From assembly GCA_023410535.1 (NCBI GenBank), contig JAEYPR010000027.1, forward strand, positions 95,043-159,042: a DNA stretch of 64,000 nucleotides. Reading direction: 5' to 3'. This DNA comes from Bacillota bacterium. GTDB taxonomy: Bacteria; Bacillota; UBA4882; UBA8346. Below, piece by piece: positions 8,268 to 17,394 of the stretch (position 1 is its first letter; every line of letters starts with the position of its first letter). Position numbers and translations under genes: made by a program. The notes under the pieces were generated by a model. The model was given only the letters and a program-made list of their open reading frames with translations, made no database searches and was not told the origin of the DNA.

Positions 8268-8642
8268 ATGACAAAATTATCAGAGATTTATAAGTGTGCG
8301 GTCTGCGGTAACATCGTCGAAGTGGTCCATGCATCCGGTGGCACGTTGGTCTGCTGTGGTCAGCCCATGAACAAGATGGAGGAAAATACTGTCGAGGCTT
8401 CCCACGAAAAACATATCCCGGTCATCACCAAAGTCGACGGCGGCTATGAAGTGAAGGTCGGCAGCGTGACCCATCCGATGGAAGAAAAGCATTATATCGA
8501 ATGGATCGAGTTGATCGCCGGCGATCAAAAGTTCCGCAAATATTTGAAACCGGGTGAAGCTCCGGAAGCGTTTTTCGCTACCGACGCCACGACGGTGACC
8601 GCTCGCGAATATTGTAATATTCACGGTCTTTGGAAAGCATAA
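8268..8642 (+). CDS. dfx: Desulfoferrodoxin (superoxide reductase)
   Basis: The protein has 124 aa. The N-terminal desulforedoxin-type centre I is seen as CAVCG plus the paired CC in LVCCGQP. Centre II ligands are HEKHIP, HPMEEKHYIEW and the CNIHG motif near the C-terminus. This two-centre form reduces superoxide to peroxide without making oxygen, which rubrerythrin then removes. The AAAGGGG ribosome site lies 9 nt upstream. The 117-nt gap after rubrerythrin holds a 12-bp palindrome (CTTTCGCGAAAG) but no strong terminator, so cotranscription is possible. Confidence 0.97.
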   Translation: MTKLSEIYKCAVCGNIVEVVHASGGTLVCCGQPMNKMEENTVEASHEKHIPVITKVDGGYEVKVGSVTHPMEEKHYIEWIELIAGDQKFRKYLKPGEAPEAFFATDATTVTAREYCNIHGLWKA

Positions 8643-8703
8643 TCAAGCACTATAATTTGCATCAATCATCAAAATTTATTTTAACAAAGGAAGGTGTTTA
8701 ATC

Positions 8704-9195
8704 ATGGTCACTCAAAAAATTATTGAAGCATTTAATACGCAAATTAAGCTCGAATTGGAATCGGCATATATCTATCTGGCAATGGCCGCCTACTTCCATG
8801 ATCAGAATCTCGACGGAATGGCCCAATGGATGCGGGTGCAAGCGCAGGAAGAACAGACCCACGCTATGAAGTTCTTCGACCATCTGGTGGACCGGGGCGC
8901 CCGGGTTGAACTCCAGACGATCAGCCAACCCAAGTCCAGTTGGAACTCGCCGCTGGAAGTCTTTGAAGAAGCGTATCAACACGAAATGTTCGTCACCGGC
9001 AAAATCAACGATCTGGTCAAACTGGCCACCGCGGAAGACGATTACCCGGGGCTCGCCCTGCTGCAATGGTTCGTCACCGAGCAAGTGGAGGAAGAAGCTT
9101 CCACCTCGAAAGTGGCGCAACAGTTGAAGATGTTGGGTAGTTCCGGTTCGGGACTGGTCATGTTCGACCGCCAATTGGGCAAACGGGAAGAATAA
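8704..9195 (+). CDS. ftn: Bacterial non-haem ferritin
   Basis: The protein has 163 aa and a four-helix ferritin fold. Ferroxidase-centre residues are visible: Glu in LELESAYIYLAMA, EEQTHAMKFFDH (ExxH), and the later EQVEEEAST segment. The AAGGAAGG ribosome site lies just upstream. It stores iron, limiting Fenton chemistry, in line with the two oxygen-defence genes before it. It ends the cluster, with a strong terminator after it. Confidence 0.96.
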   Translation: MVTQKIIEAFNTQIKLELESAYIYLAMAAYFHDQNLDGMAQWMRVQAQEEQTHAMKFFDHLVDRGARVELQTISQPKSSWNSPLEVFEEAYQHEMFVTGKINDLVKLATAEDDYPGLALLQWFVTEQVEEEASTSKVAQQLKMLGSSGSGLVMFDRQLGKREE

Positions 9196-9208
9196 GAACG
9201 GCGTTTTC

Positions 9209-9246
9209 AAAGAAAAGAGTCAGCATCCCCGCTGTCTCTTTTCTTT
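9209..9246. terminator. Terminator after ferritin
   Basis: A long stem (AAAGAAAAGAG plus CAGC against GCTG plus CTCTTTTCTTT, with one T opposite T) and a 6-nt loop. The A- and T-rich flanks could serve both strands. Confidence 0.85.
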
Positions 9247-9373
9247 ACGCGCCTTGGTAAAAAATGAGCCGGATTCGGAAGGGGAAACAAAGCTTTAATC
9301 CCGCTTGCAAGCGTGGGTCCGAAGGAATATGATAAAAGGGAATCAAAGCCACGGAAGGAAGGAGTTGGCTTAT

Positions 9374-10243
9374 TTGCGGAACGTCAGTCCAGCAGGGCCG
9401 TGCTGGTGCGGGAGCGGTCAGCCTTATCAGCAATGCCATCAAGTGATCGAGCGTCGGGCCGCGGAGTTGCAACAACAAGGGTATTGGATCCCCAACCGGC
9501 GGCTGATCAAGACGGCGGCGCAGCTTGAGAGCATCCGCCGCAGCGGTCGGTTGACCACGGAGATTCTTGACAAGGTCGGCGCCTTAGTGGAACCGGGAGT
9601 GAGCACCGCGACGATCGATACGTTCGTTCATCAATATACCTTGGCGCACGGCGCTTATCCGGCGCCGTTGAATTATAAAGGATTCCCCAAAAGCGTCTGC
9701 ACGTCGGTAAATCAAGTGATTTGCCACGGTATCCCCTGTCCCGACGAGATCCTGCGCGAAGGGGATATCATCAATATCGATGTGACCACCATTCTGGACG
9801 GGTTTTATGCCGATGCCAGCCGGATGTATCTGGTCGGCAAGGTCAGCCCGGCAGCGGCTAAACTGGTCCGGGTGGCTCAGGAGTGCCTGCGGGTCGGGGT
9901 CAATCAAGTGAAGCCGTTTGAATCGTTAAACGCCATTGGCAACGCCATTGAGCCGTTCGCCCGGTTGCACGGGTACTCGGTGGTCCGCGAATTGGGCGGG
10001 CATGGCACCGGCGTGGCGTTCCATGAGCCGTTGCATGTGGACCATTTCGTCAAAGCGGGCAAGGGCTATCTGCTCCTGCCGGGGATGGTCTTTACCGTCG
10101 AACCGATGATCAATGCCGGCGGTTCGGGATGCCGGACCTTAAATGACGGTTGGACCGTGGTGACCCAGGACGGTTCTCTCTCGGCCCAGTGGGAGCAGAC
10201 AGTCGCGGTAACCCGGGACGGGGTGGAGATTTTGGCTGGCTGA
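9374..10243 (+). CDS. map: Methionine aminopeptidase with SEC-C zinc motif
   Basis: A protein of 289 aa from a TTG start at 9374, chosen because GGAAGGAG lies 9 nt upstream. An N-terminal extension from TTG 9305 or ATG 9329 is possible but less well placed. Residues about 9-23 form a SEC-C motif (CWCGSGQPYQQCH), a zinc knuckle that binds ribosomes or partners. The catalytic domain has the type I metal ligands: DVTTILDGFYAD, GGHGTG, FTVEPMI and QWEQTVAV. It removes the N-terminal methionine from nascent proteins. Fusions of SEC-C to type I MetAP are known in Bacillota; a second MetAP in the ribosomal protein region is usual, so this may be an accessory copy. Confidence 0.93.
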   Translation: MRNVSPAGPCWCGSGQPYQQCHQVIERRAAELQQQGYWIPNRRLIKTAAQLESIRRSGRLTTEILDKVGALVEPGVSTATIDTFVHQYTLAHGAYPAPLNYKGFPKSVCTSVNQVICHGIPCPDEILREGDIINIDVTTILDGFYADASRMYLVGKVSPAAAKLVRVAQECLRVGVNQVKPFESLNAIGNAIEPFARLHGYSVVRELGGHGTGVAFHEPLHVDHFVKAGKGYLLLPGMVFTVEPMINAGGSGCRTLNDGWTVVTQDGSLSAQWEQTVAVTRDGVEILAG

Positions 10244-10306
10244 ACCGCTGGCGCGGGGAATGATTCAAGATTGCGCGGGACATTCTAACCCAAAGGGGGT
10301 TACGCG

Positions 10307-10804
10307 ATGTTGCCCGGCATCCCGCCGCAGTATTATTATCCGCTGTTTGCCCTGTTGATGTTGGTCGTGGTTTTTGTTTTTGTCCCCAAGGAAAAATTCG
10401 GATCGCTGTTTTGGGTCAGTTTAATCTGGGGGTACGTCGGAACGTTTTTATTCAATGGTATCGTCGGCGCCGGGCTGGATTGGTTTGATTGGCGTTTTTC
10501 CGGCGGTTTTCAGGTCCTTGGCGTTTCTCATTGGTTGGCTTTGGCTTGGCTGTTGGCGATGATGCTTTTTTTGCGGTTTCTGCCGACTCGAAAAGCAATT
10601 TACGCTTTCCCCGGTTATTTGGTGGCGTTCGCCTGGGCCAGCGGGATGTTGGATCTGCAATTTCACCAATTGGGCCTATTGGTCTATCATCATTGGAATC
10701 CGTTTTACCGGTTTTTGCTGGGTTTAATCTGGTTCTACGGCGCAGCGAGGCATCAATGGGCGTTGGAACGGTTGCCGCACCAGAACGGAAAAGAGGAAAT
10801 CTAG
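10307..10804 (+). CDS. Integral membrane protein of unknown function
   Basis: A 165-aa protein with about five membrane helices and aromatic-rich loops (WFDWRF, HWNPFYRF). The ATG follows AAAGGGGG. The conserved-looking polar residues are in membrane loops, for example SHW and QFHQLG. I do not recognise the family; the size and pattern resemble small uncharacterised Clostridial membrane proteins. It stands alone with a terminator downstream. Confidence 0.7.
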   Translation: MLPGIPPQYYYPLFALLMLVVVFVFVPKEKFGSLFWVSLIWGYVGTFLFNGIVGAGLDWFDWRFSGGFQVLGVSHWLALAWLLAMMLFLRFLPTRKAIYAFPGYLVAFAWASGMLDLQFHQLGLLVYHHWNPFYRFLLGLIWFYGAARHQWALERLPHQNGKEEI

Positions 10805-10855
10805 TTTGCCGGTAGTAAACCCCATTTTTATTGGAGTTATGCCGTTTGTTGATTG

Positions 10856-10889
10856 AAAATCCCGTGTCGGTCGCGTACGGGATTTTTTT
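10856..10889 (+). terminator. Terminator after the membrane protein gene
   Basis: The stem AATCCCGT / ACGGGATT is followed by TTTTTTT. Confidence 0.85.
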
Positions 10890-11073
10890 AATGGCAATTC
10901 TTTTTGCCGTGACAGGTGACAAAAATTTTGAAAGGAAAATGAGCGCCAATCCAGAATTATCATCAGCAGGAATATTGCATAACATATTGGCATCGTGGCG
11001 GCAGGTTTGGTGAGTGGACGTCCGAATGGACGATGCGATATGGTTGGAAGCATTTTAGCGAGGAGGCGCGCGT

Positions 11074-12165
11074 ATGGAACGAAGTTTGGCGCTGTTGGCG
11101 GAGTTGGTCAATATTGATTCGGGAACGGGCGATGCCGAAGGGTTGGCAAAGGTCGGCGCGGTTTTGCGCCGGGAGACGGCCGCTTTAAAGATGAACTTTG
11201 TCAAGGCTACCGCCAAAGACGGTTCGGAACATTTTGTGGCGCAACGGGGCAGTGGTCCGCGGCTATTGCTAGTGGCGCATGTGGATACGGTTTTTGCCAA
11301 AGGGACGGTGGCCCGGTGGGGTTTTAGCGCCGCGGGGGATATTGCCCGCGGTCCGGGAGTTTCGGACTGCAAATCGGGAGTGGTTACAATCTTAGGGGCC
11401 TTGTCCCAGTTGGACACGGCCGGTTGGCCGGAACGGGAGATCATCTGTTTCTTCAACTCCGACGAGGAGATCAGTTCGCCGGGGTCGCGGGAGATTCTGA
11501 CCCGGTTGGCGCAGGATGCGGCGGCGGTGATCGTCGTGGAGCCGGCGGAAGGAGAGACATTGACGGTGGCCCGGAAGGGAATCGGCCGGTTTACCATCAA
11601 AGTGCTGGGTCAGGCGGCGCATTCGGGAACCAATTATCAGGACGGCAGTAACGCCGTTGTGGAACTCGCCCATAAGATTCTGGCGGTGCAAAATTTGACC
11701 GACCTGGCGGCGGGGGTGACCCTTAATGTCGGAGTAGTGGCGGGCGGCAACCGGCCCAATATTGTTCCCGATTTGGCAACGGCCGAAATTGATCTGCGGT
11801 TGGTCCGACCGGGACAGGAGGAACGGGTGATCGAAGGGTTGAAACGGATTACCCTCGAATGTCAAGTACCCGGGACCAAAGCCAAGTTGAGCGGAGGAAT
11901 TACCCGTCCGCCGATGCCGTCCAACCCGGGAACGCTGGACTTGTACGAAAAGTTCCGGGTTGTCGCGGACCGGCTTGGGTTCGAACTCGGCAGCGAGGAG
12001 TCGGGCGGCGGTTCCGACGCCAATCTGGTGGCGCCGTTAGGAGTGCCGGTGATTGACGGGGTCGGCCCGATCGGGGGCGGCCATCATTCGGACCAGGAGT
12101 ACCTGGAGATTCCCAGTCTATACCGGCGAATTGATCTGTTGGCAGAGTTTTTGAAGGATTTTTAA
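11074..12165 (+). CDS. M20-family metallopeptidase, carboxypeptidase-like
   Basis: A protein of 363 aa, typical for M20. Metal and catalytic motifs occur in order: HVDTV (His ligand and catalytic Asp), GVSDCKSG (bridging Asp), NSDEEISS (catalytic Glu and Glu ligand), VVEPAEG (Asp/Glu ligand position) and GGHHSDQEY (final His). A dimerisation domain lies in the middle (GRFTIKVLGQAAHSG). This resembles carboxypeptidase G2-like enzymes that remove C-terminal Glu or similar residues. No signal peptide, so cytoplasmic. Monocistronic; substrate unknown. Confidence 0.92.
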   Translation: MERSLALLAELVNIDSGTGDAEGLAKVGAVLRRETAALKMNFVKATAKDGSEHFVAQRGSGPRLLLVAHVDTVFAKGTVARWGFSAAGDIARGPGVSDCKSGVVTILGALSQLDTAGWPEREIICFFNSDEEISSPGSREILTRLAQDAAAVIVVEPAEGETLTVARKGIGRFTIKVLGQAAHSGTNYQDGSNAVVELAHKILAVQNLTDLAAGVTLNVGVVAGGNRPNIVPDLATAEIDLRLVRPGQEERVIEGLKRITLECQVPGTKAKLSGGITRPPMPSNPGTLDLYEKFRVVADRLGFELGSEESGGGSDANLVAPLGVPVIDGVGPIGGGHHSDQEYLEIPSLYRRIDLLAEFLKDF

Positions 12166-12190
12166 TGGCCGATCTGACCAATTCATGGCG

Positions 12191-12219
12191 CGCGGAGGTG
12201 AACACCCTCCGCGTTTTTT
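12191..12219. terminator. Terminator between convergent M20 and histidine kinase genes
   Basis: The stem CGCGGAGG / CCTCCGCG is followed by TTTTTT on the plus strand. The kinase stop codon abuts it on the other strand. Confidence 0.88.
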
Positions 12220-13912
12220 ATTGCCAAAGCCGGAATGGCCGACGCTCAATTGTTTTGCCTTGGATAAACGGGATCCGTAAACGAACCCGCAATCCGGTTT
12301 GCCAGGATTCCAGGATAATCCCGTATTGCTGACCGTAAGAATAACGGACCCGGAAGTGAATGTTGGCAATCCCTAAATTATTGCCGTACCCTCCCTGCTT
12401 CTCCGGATGCTCCTCTTGGAGCGCCGCGGTGACCTCGCGCAACCGTTCCGCGGAGATTCCCGGCCCGTCATCAGTAACTTGGATTTCCAACGCCCCGCCA
12501 TCGGGAATAACGGTGACGGTGATGGCCACGGGGTCAAGACTTTTCTCGACGCCGTGGACAAAACAATTTTCAACCAACGGCTGGATTGAAAACTTGATCA
12601 CCGGAACGTCGAGTAGGGCGTCGGAAACGTTTAACTGAAAACTAAACCGGTTATCATAGCGGATCTGTTGCAACGCGATATATTCCTGCAGGTATTGCAG
12701 TTCCTCGCGCAACGGGACCACGGCATTGGGATTACGAGTGGCGTAACGGAAGATATTGGATAACGAACGGAGCATCGCAACCAAGGCGGTATTCCCCGAG
12801 GAAATGGCGAACCCCACCATCCGGTCCAGAGTATTAAAGAGAAAGTGCGGGTTAATGTGAGCTTGTAAGGCGCGAAATTCGGCGGTGCGCCACAGGTCCT
12901 CCGCAACGCGCAGTTTCCGCAAGTTGGCATAAATGGTCCCCGCGAACAGGGTCGCGATGATGACGCAAAGCAGCGCGACGACTAACGGTCCGGCGGTAAT
13001 CCGCCGGATGGGATCAACCACATCGGCGGCGGGACGTTCGACGGTCACGACCATGCCCAAGGTCGGATCATGGAGAAAGACTCCGGCGATCTTTTGCTTT
13101 TGTTTTTGGTAGAGCGTAAACCCGAATTCCTGCTCCGGGTGCTTCAGCATCTGTTGTAACAACGGCGAACGTTCTTCATGGAGCATCGCTTGGAAATTGC
13201 CGTTGTAATAACGATACGGGCTGGCCAATAACTGGCCGTCGGTACTGTAAATTGAGACCGGTTCATTCCCCCAGTCGATATCGACTCCAGTGTTGTCGAC
13301 CAAGGCCCGGTTGATATCCAATTCAAGACCGGCGGCATGGGCCATTTTGGAACGCTGCGTATCGATGCTGATCAGCGGGACCAGAGTGGCCATTCCGATT
13401 GGGTCGGTAAAGGGCCGGCCAACCATCGCCTGGGTCCGTCCTAAAATATAACCCATAAAGGTGTGGGGGGTCCTGCCTTTCAAATAATCGCTCCACCATG
13501 GCAACTTCATAACATGTTGCGGACGGGTGTTGGGAGAAGGAAACAAAGCGCCGTCGGGGTAAGCAACCCAACTCCGAACCACGCTGGGCGAGTTATTATT
13601 CATCAGCAGCAGTTCATTCTGTAGTGACTCGGAGTTTTTGGTGGCGGCGCCGGTCGAGAACATTAGATTATCCAAACGCAAGGCGGCGCGGACGAAAATC
13701 TGGTCCAGCTGCTCCCGGTAAAATTTCGCCTCCCAATAAAGATGCTGCTCCATTTGACGGGTCAGTTCACGCGAGACTTGAAGATAAACCACGATACTGG
13801 AGACCACGGCAGTCAGCAGGATGATGCAACAAAATACAATCCAGGCTGAATTGTTAATATCGCGCCAGGATCCAAACGGGAGCATTTTTTGGGCATGATT
13901 GCCTCCGGTCAT
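12218..13912 (-). CDS. YesM-type sensor histidine kinase
   Basis: The protein has 564 aa. One membrane helix at about residues 24-46 and another at about 300-320 flank an extracytoplasmic sensor domain of some 250 residues. The kinase core is the LytS/YesM type: HINPHFLFNTL with the phospho-accepting His at 356, then VKFSIQPLVENCFVHG (N box) and DDGPGI (G box). It phosphorylates the response regulator whose gene it follows with a 4-nt ATGA overlap. Kinases of this family usually detect sugars outside the cell, which suits the divergent ABC transporter and glycosidase. Confidence 0.94.
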   Translation of the reverse strand: MTGGNHAQKMLPFGSWRDINNSAWIVFCCIILLTAVVSSIVVYLQVSRELTRQMEQHLYWEAKFYREQLDQIFVRAALRLDNLMFSTGAATKNSESLQNELLLMNNNSPSVVRSWVAYPDGALFPSPNTRPQHVMKLPWWSDYLKGRTPHTFMGYILGRTQAMVGRPFTDPIGMATLVPLISIDTQRSKMAHAAGLELDINRALVDNTGVDIDWGNEPVSIYSTDGQLLASPYRYYNGNFQAMLHEERSPLLQQMLKHPEQEFGFTLYQKQKQKIAGVFLHDPTLGMVVTVERPAADVVDPIRRITAGPLVVALLCVIIATLFAGTIYANLRKLRVAEDLWRTAEFRALQAHINPHFLFNTLDRMVGFAISSGNTALVAMLRSLSNIFRYATRNPNAVVPLREELQYLQEYIALQQIRYDNRFSFQLNVSDALLDVPVIKFSIQPLVENCFVHGVEKSLDPVAITVTVIPDGGALEIQVTDDGPGISAERLREVTAALQEEHPEKQGGYGNNLGIANIHFRVRYSYGQQYGIILESWQTGLRVRLRIPFIQGKTIERRPFRLWQ

Positions 13913-14715
13913 GATGTAATCCGGTCGCCGCGACGGGATTGGGAACGGTACGCCCCGGGCGTCTGACCCGTTTCACGACGAAAAATCCGGCTGAAGTAGG
14001 CCAGATCGGCATAGCCGACCTGATACGCCACTTCTTGAATTTGCAGATTGGTATGTTCCAATAAGTGTTTGGCTTTATCAACCCGGTAACCGGTGAGATA
14101 TTCCAGAAAGTTAACGCCGCAATGCTTAACAAACCGGGCGCTTAGGTAGGTGGGATTCACGGCGACGCTTTTAGCGACTTGGGTCAGGGTTAGCGCCTCC
14201 ATATAGTGTTCGCGAATATAGCTTTTGGCTTGAAGAAGGTAGCCGGGTAACACCTCGTCTTCGTTGGCGGCCGGTCCGGCTTGAAGTTCGGATTGGATTT
14301 GATGGCGAAGTTTGGACAGTTCCGCTTGGTCTTTTTCAAACCGGGCCCGGACCCTTTCCAATAAATCACGGATGTTTTCCGGAAACACCGGCTTGAGAAG
14401 GTATTCGCAGACTCCGAGGCGGATTGCCTGTTGGGCGTAGCCGAAATCGTCGTGGCCGCTGATGATTGCCGCTTGGCCGCGCCAACCGGCCTGTTGCAAG
14501 CGGTCGATTAATTGCAAACCGTCGATCTGCGGCATCCTGATATCGGTGATGATCAGATCCGGTTTGATTAATTTTAGATCGAATAAGGCCTCTTCCCCGC
14601 CCAATGCTTTGGCGGCCACATGAAAACCGGAATCAGCCCGGGCGATGTAATCGGTGAGCTGTTGCAGGGCGCCAGGTTCATCGTCGACTACCATCACTTG
14701 GTATAAGTTATTCAG
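13909..14715 (-). CDS. YesN-type AraC response regulator, probable CTG start
   Basis: An N-terminal receiver domain has VVDDEP, phospho-acceptor Asp in IITDIRMP, and the LLKPV lysine. A C-terminal AraC-type double helix-turn-helix follows (LTQVAKSVAVNPTYLSARF, then IQEVAYQVGYADLAYFSRIF). The start is odd. Family members begin MYxVxxVDDEP, but here that position is TTA-TAC. The usual codons GTG (14697) and ATG (14694) have no ribosome site at the right distance, whereas CTG at 14715 sits 8 nt after GGGAGGAGG. I therefore place the start at CTG; GTG 14697 is the fallback. It likely activates the divergent sugar locus. Confidence 0.9.
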   Translation of the reverse strand: MNNLYQVMVVDDEPGALQQLTDYIARADSGFHVAAKALGGEEALFDLKLIKPDLIITDIRMPQIDGLQLIDRLQQAGWRGQAAIISGHDDFGYAQQAIRLGVCEYLLKPVFPENIRDLLERVRARFEKDQAELSKLRHQIQSELQAGPAANEDEVLPGYLLQAKSYIREHYMEALTLTQVAKSVAVNPTYLSARFVKHCGVNFLEYLTGYRVDKAKHLLEHTNLQIQEVAYQVGYADLAYFSRIFRRETGQTPGAYRSQSRRGDRITS

Positions 14716-14978
14716 CTCCGCTTCCTCCTCCCGGACCCAAGGTTTGTCTTATCAATCCTCGGTAACATTGTAACATTAATTTAACCTGTTTGTTAGTGAA
14801 GCTAAAAAAAATCCTAATTAAGCAAAAGGATGTCACTATGATCGAACAATGGCCGGCGGGTATAATCAACGTAACGGATTAGTTACAACCGGATTACCGA
14901 CCGATGAAATGACGGCGGTGAAGCTGGAGCGAATCCGGTGAGTTTTACGAGTTAAAAAATAAAAGGGAGGAAGTAGTG

Positions 14979-16265
14979 ATGTTGCGGAATCGGATGTTTT
15001 TCTTCGGTTTAATACTGCTTTTGGTGGTGATTGCCGCTCCGACATTGTTGGCCGCCAACGAGGTAACCACCATTAGGTACGCCTTTTGGGGCAACCCGGC
15101 GGCGATCGGGGTGGAAAAAGACATCATCGACGAGTTTGAAAAAGCTTATCCTACCATTAAGGTTGAACCGATCGCGGTTGGTTATAACGATTACCACCCG
15201 AAATTGTTGACTCTGATCGCAGGTGGGCAAGCGCCCGACGTGATGCGGATCGATTCGTTTTATTTCGCCGACTTTTTACGGGTCAAAGCCCTGCAGGACA
15301 TTACGAAGTTGATCAAACGGGATCATCTGAAAGTGGAAAGCTATTACCAAGCCGGTTTGCTCGACAGCATGAACAAAGGGAAATATTACGGTTTGCCCTG
15401 GTCGACCGCACCGTATTACATGATCATCAATTTGAAAATGTTTAAAGACGCCGGGATCCCGGTGCCGTCCCTGGATTGGAAATGGAATGATTTTGTCCGG
15501 ATCAGTAAAGCGCTGACCAAAGGGGAGGGCGCCAACCGCCAATACGGGTTCGCCGACGACTTTCAAATGTCACATATTTTGCCTTGGGTATGGGGCGACG
15601 GCGGGGACCTGTTTGACAAGACCCGCAAAAAATTTACCTTGAACAGTAAAGCGGCTACCGCGAAAATTCAACAATTGGCCGATCTCTGTAAACAAGATAT
15701 TTTTCCCGATCCGGCGCAGTTTCCCAGCGCCGAGGTGTTGAATCGTTGGACGGTCAATCATAAAGTGGCCATGCGCTTCGGTTCCGCCCAGGAAGTTTTA
15801 GCCCTCCAAAATGTCAACGGATTTGAGTTTGAAGTGTTGCCGTATCCCGGTGGCGCCACCAACCCGCGGACGACACTCTTCAAATCCAATACCGTGGGAA
15901 TCAGTTCCGCTTCGAAAAAGCAAGAAGCGGCTTGGACGTTCCTGAAGTTTTTACGGGCTCCGGGAATGCGCGGCGAAGTCCTGTACATGGAGGCCAAACG
16001 GATGCCGCCGACCGTTGATAGTCCGGAACTCTGGAAGATTTATGCCGATCCGACCAAATCACCGCGGAAGATCGCTGAAGTAACCCAAGCTTGCGCCAGC
16101 AAATACGGGCATGTTTTACCGCTGCGGCCGGGTTGGTTGGAGATCCAAGGGTTACTCACTCCGCAACTGCAAAAAGTGTTCGCCGGACAATTGCCCGCGG
16201 CGACCGTTTTAAAAGAGATTGCCCCGAAAGTCGAAGAGATCATGCGGCGAACCGATAGCCAATAA
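14979..16265 (+). CDS. Sugar ABC transporter substrate-binding protein
   Basis: A protein of 428 aa with SBP_bac_1 features: YAFWGNPAAIGVEKDIIDEF, YNDYHPKLLTLIAGGQAPDV, GLPWSTAPYYMIINL and KFLRAPGMRGE. It is exported by a signal peptide (hydrophobic residues 7-23, cleavage near LLAANE). There is no lipobox cysteine, unusual for a Gram-positive binding protein and more typical of a periplasmic one. The start is ATG 14979 behind GGGAGG; GTG 14976 is possible. It heads the transporter operon, and a stable hairpin follows its stop, which commonly keeps binding protein levels above those of the permeases. Confidence 0.94.
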   Translation: MLRNRMFFFGLILLLVVIAAPTLLAANEVTTIRYAFWGNPAAIGVEKDIIDEFEKAYPTIKVEPIAVGYNDYHPKLLTLIAGGQAPDVMRIDSFYFADFLRVKALQDITKLIKRDHLKVESYYQAGLLDSMNKGKYYGLPWSTAPYYMIINLKMFKDAGIPVPSLDWKWNDFVRISKALTKGEGANRQYGFADDFQMSHILPWVWGDGGDLFDKTRKKFTLNSKAATAKIQQLADLCKQDIFPDPAQFPSAEVLNRWTVNHKVAMRFGSAQEVLALQNVNGFEFEVLPYPGGATNPRTTLFKSNTVGISSASKKQEAAWTFLKFLRAPGMRGEVLYMEAKRMPPTVDSPELWKIYADPTKSPRKIAEVTQACASKYGHVLPLRPGWLEIQGLLTPQLQKVFAGQLPAATVLKEIAPKVEEIMRRTDSQ

Positions 16266-16274
16266 GCACGAGTC

Positions 16275-16308
16275 AACTGGAGGGGACGGAGTGTCGTCCC
16301 CTCCAGTT
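16275..16308 (+). other. Intercistronic hairpin after the binding-protein gene
   Basis: A perfect 14-bp stem (AACTGGAGGGGACG against CGTCCCCTCCAGTT) with a 6-nt loop and no long T run. It probably acts as an mRNA stabiliser or partial terminator, giving more binding protein than permease. Confidence 0.75.
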
Positions 16309-16445
16309 TCGCAAAAAGCCGGTTATCCTTCGTACGGTGTTCGGGACGCGGCGATTGTCTCAATAATGAAATTGCCGGACGCTACGATAAGCAGTGAGAA
16401 TCAGGCAATTTCACGATAAAATCATTTGGGGTTTGGAGGAAGAAG

Positions 16446-17327
16446 ATGAAAGTCAGGACTGCGGAATTTCGTGAGGCAGTGGCCGGTTATCTGTTTTTGA
16501 TGCCCAATTTGCTTGGATTTATCATTTTTACAGTCTTTCCGGTAGTTGGTTCGTTATTGTTGAGTTTCTCCGATTGGAACTTGTTGACGCCGCCGGTTGC
16601 GGTAGGATTGGAGAATTACCAGAAACTCGGGAGCGACCCCTTGCTCGCGCAATCATTGATCAATACCGCTTACTTTTCCTTTGCAAGCGTTCCTTTGAAT
16701 ATAATTCTTGCGCTTTTTTTGGCAATTTTAATAAATAGAAAGCGCGGCGGGATCGGTTTCTTCAAAGCCGCCTACTTTCTGCCCACCATCTATTCCACGG
16801 TTGCGGTCGCGTTAATCTGGCAGTGGATTTACGAGAGCAAGACCGGTCTCTTAAATCACGTGTTGAGTTGGGTGCATTTGGGTCCGTTTCCCTGGCTGAC
16901 TTCGCCGCAATGGGCGATGCTCAGCGTGGTTGGGGTGGCGGTTTGGCGGGGCGTCGGCTATAATATGCTGATTTTCTTAGCGGGTTTGCAGGGCGTCCCG
17001 GCCGATCTGTACGAAGCGGCCCGGATCGACGGGGCCAGCCGTTGGCAAATGTTTCTCCATGTGACCTGGCCGGTCATCTCGCCCAGCACTTTCTTTGTGA
17101 CCATCACCTCAATCATCAATTCCTTCCAGGTTTTTGATATTACCACCGTGTTGACCAACGGCGGTCCCGCCAACGCCACGAATACCTTGGTGATGCTCAT
17201 TTATCAACATGCGTTCCAATTTTTCCGGATGGGTTATGCCTCGGCCATCGCTTATGTGTTGTTTGGGATCGTTTTGGTATTGACGGTTGTCCAAACGACC
17301 CTGTCGAAACGTTGGGTTCATTACTGA
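16446..17327 (+). CDS. Carbohydrate ABC transporter permease (MalF/UgpA-like)
   Basis: The protein has 293 aa and six membrane helices. The permease EAA loop, which contacts the ATPase, is DLYEAARIDGASRWQMFLHV near residue 190. The ATG follows GGAGGAAGAAG. It pairs with the next gene to form the channel. No ATPase gene is in the operon; a shared MsmK-type ATPase encoded elsewhere is usual for this class. Confidence 0.94.
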   Translation: MKVRTAEFREAVAGYLFLMPNLLGFIIFTVFPVVGSLLLSFSDWNLLTPPVAVGLENYQKLGSDPLLAQSLINTAYFSFASVPLNIILALFLAILINRKRGGIGFFKAAYFLPTIYSTVAVALIWQWIYESKTGLLNHVLSWVHLGPFPWLTSPQWAMLSVVGVAVWRGVGYNMLIFLAGLQGVPADLYEAARIDGASRWQMFLHVTWPVISPSTFFVTITSIINSFQVFDITTVLTNGGPANATNTLVMLIYQHAFQFFRMGYASAIAYVLFGIVLVLTVVQTTLSKRWVHY

Positions 17328-17394
17328 TCCGCCGGACCGTTGCGATCGTTTCGTCCCGAGAACTTAGCAATCTTTGAAAATTGAGGTGTACATC

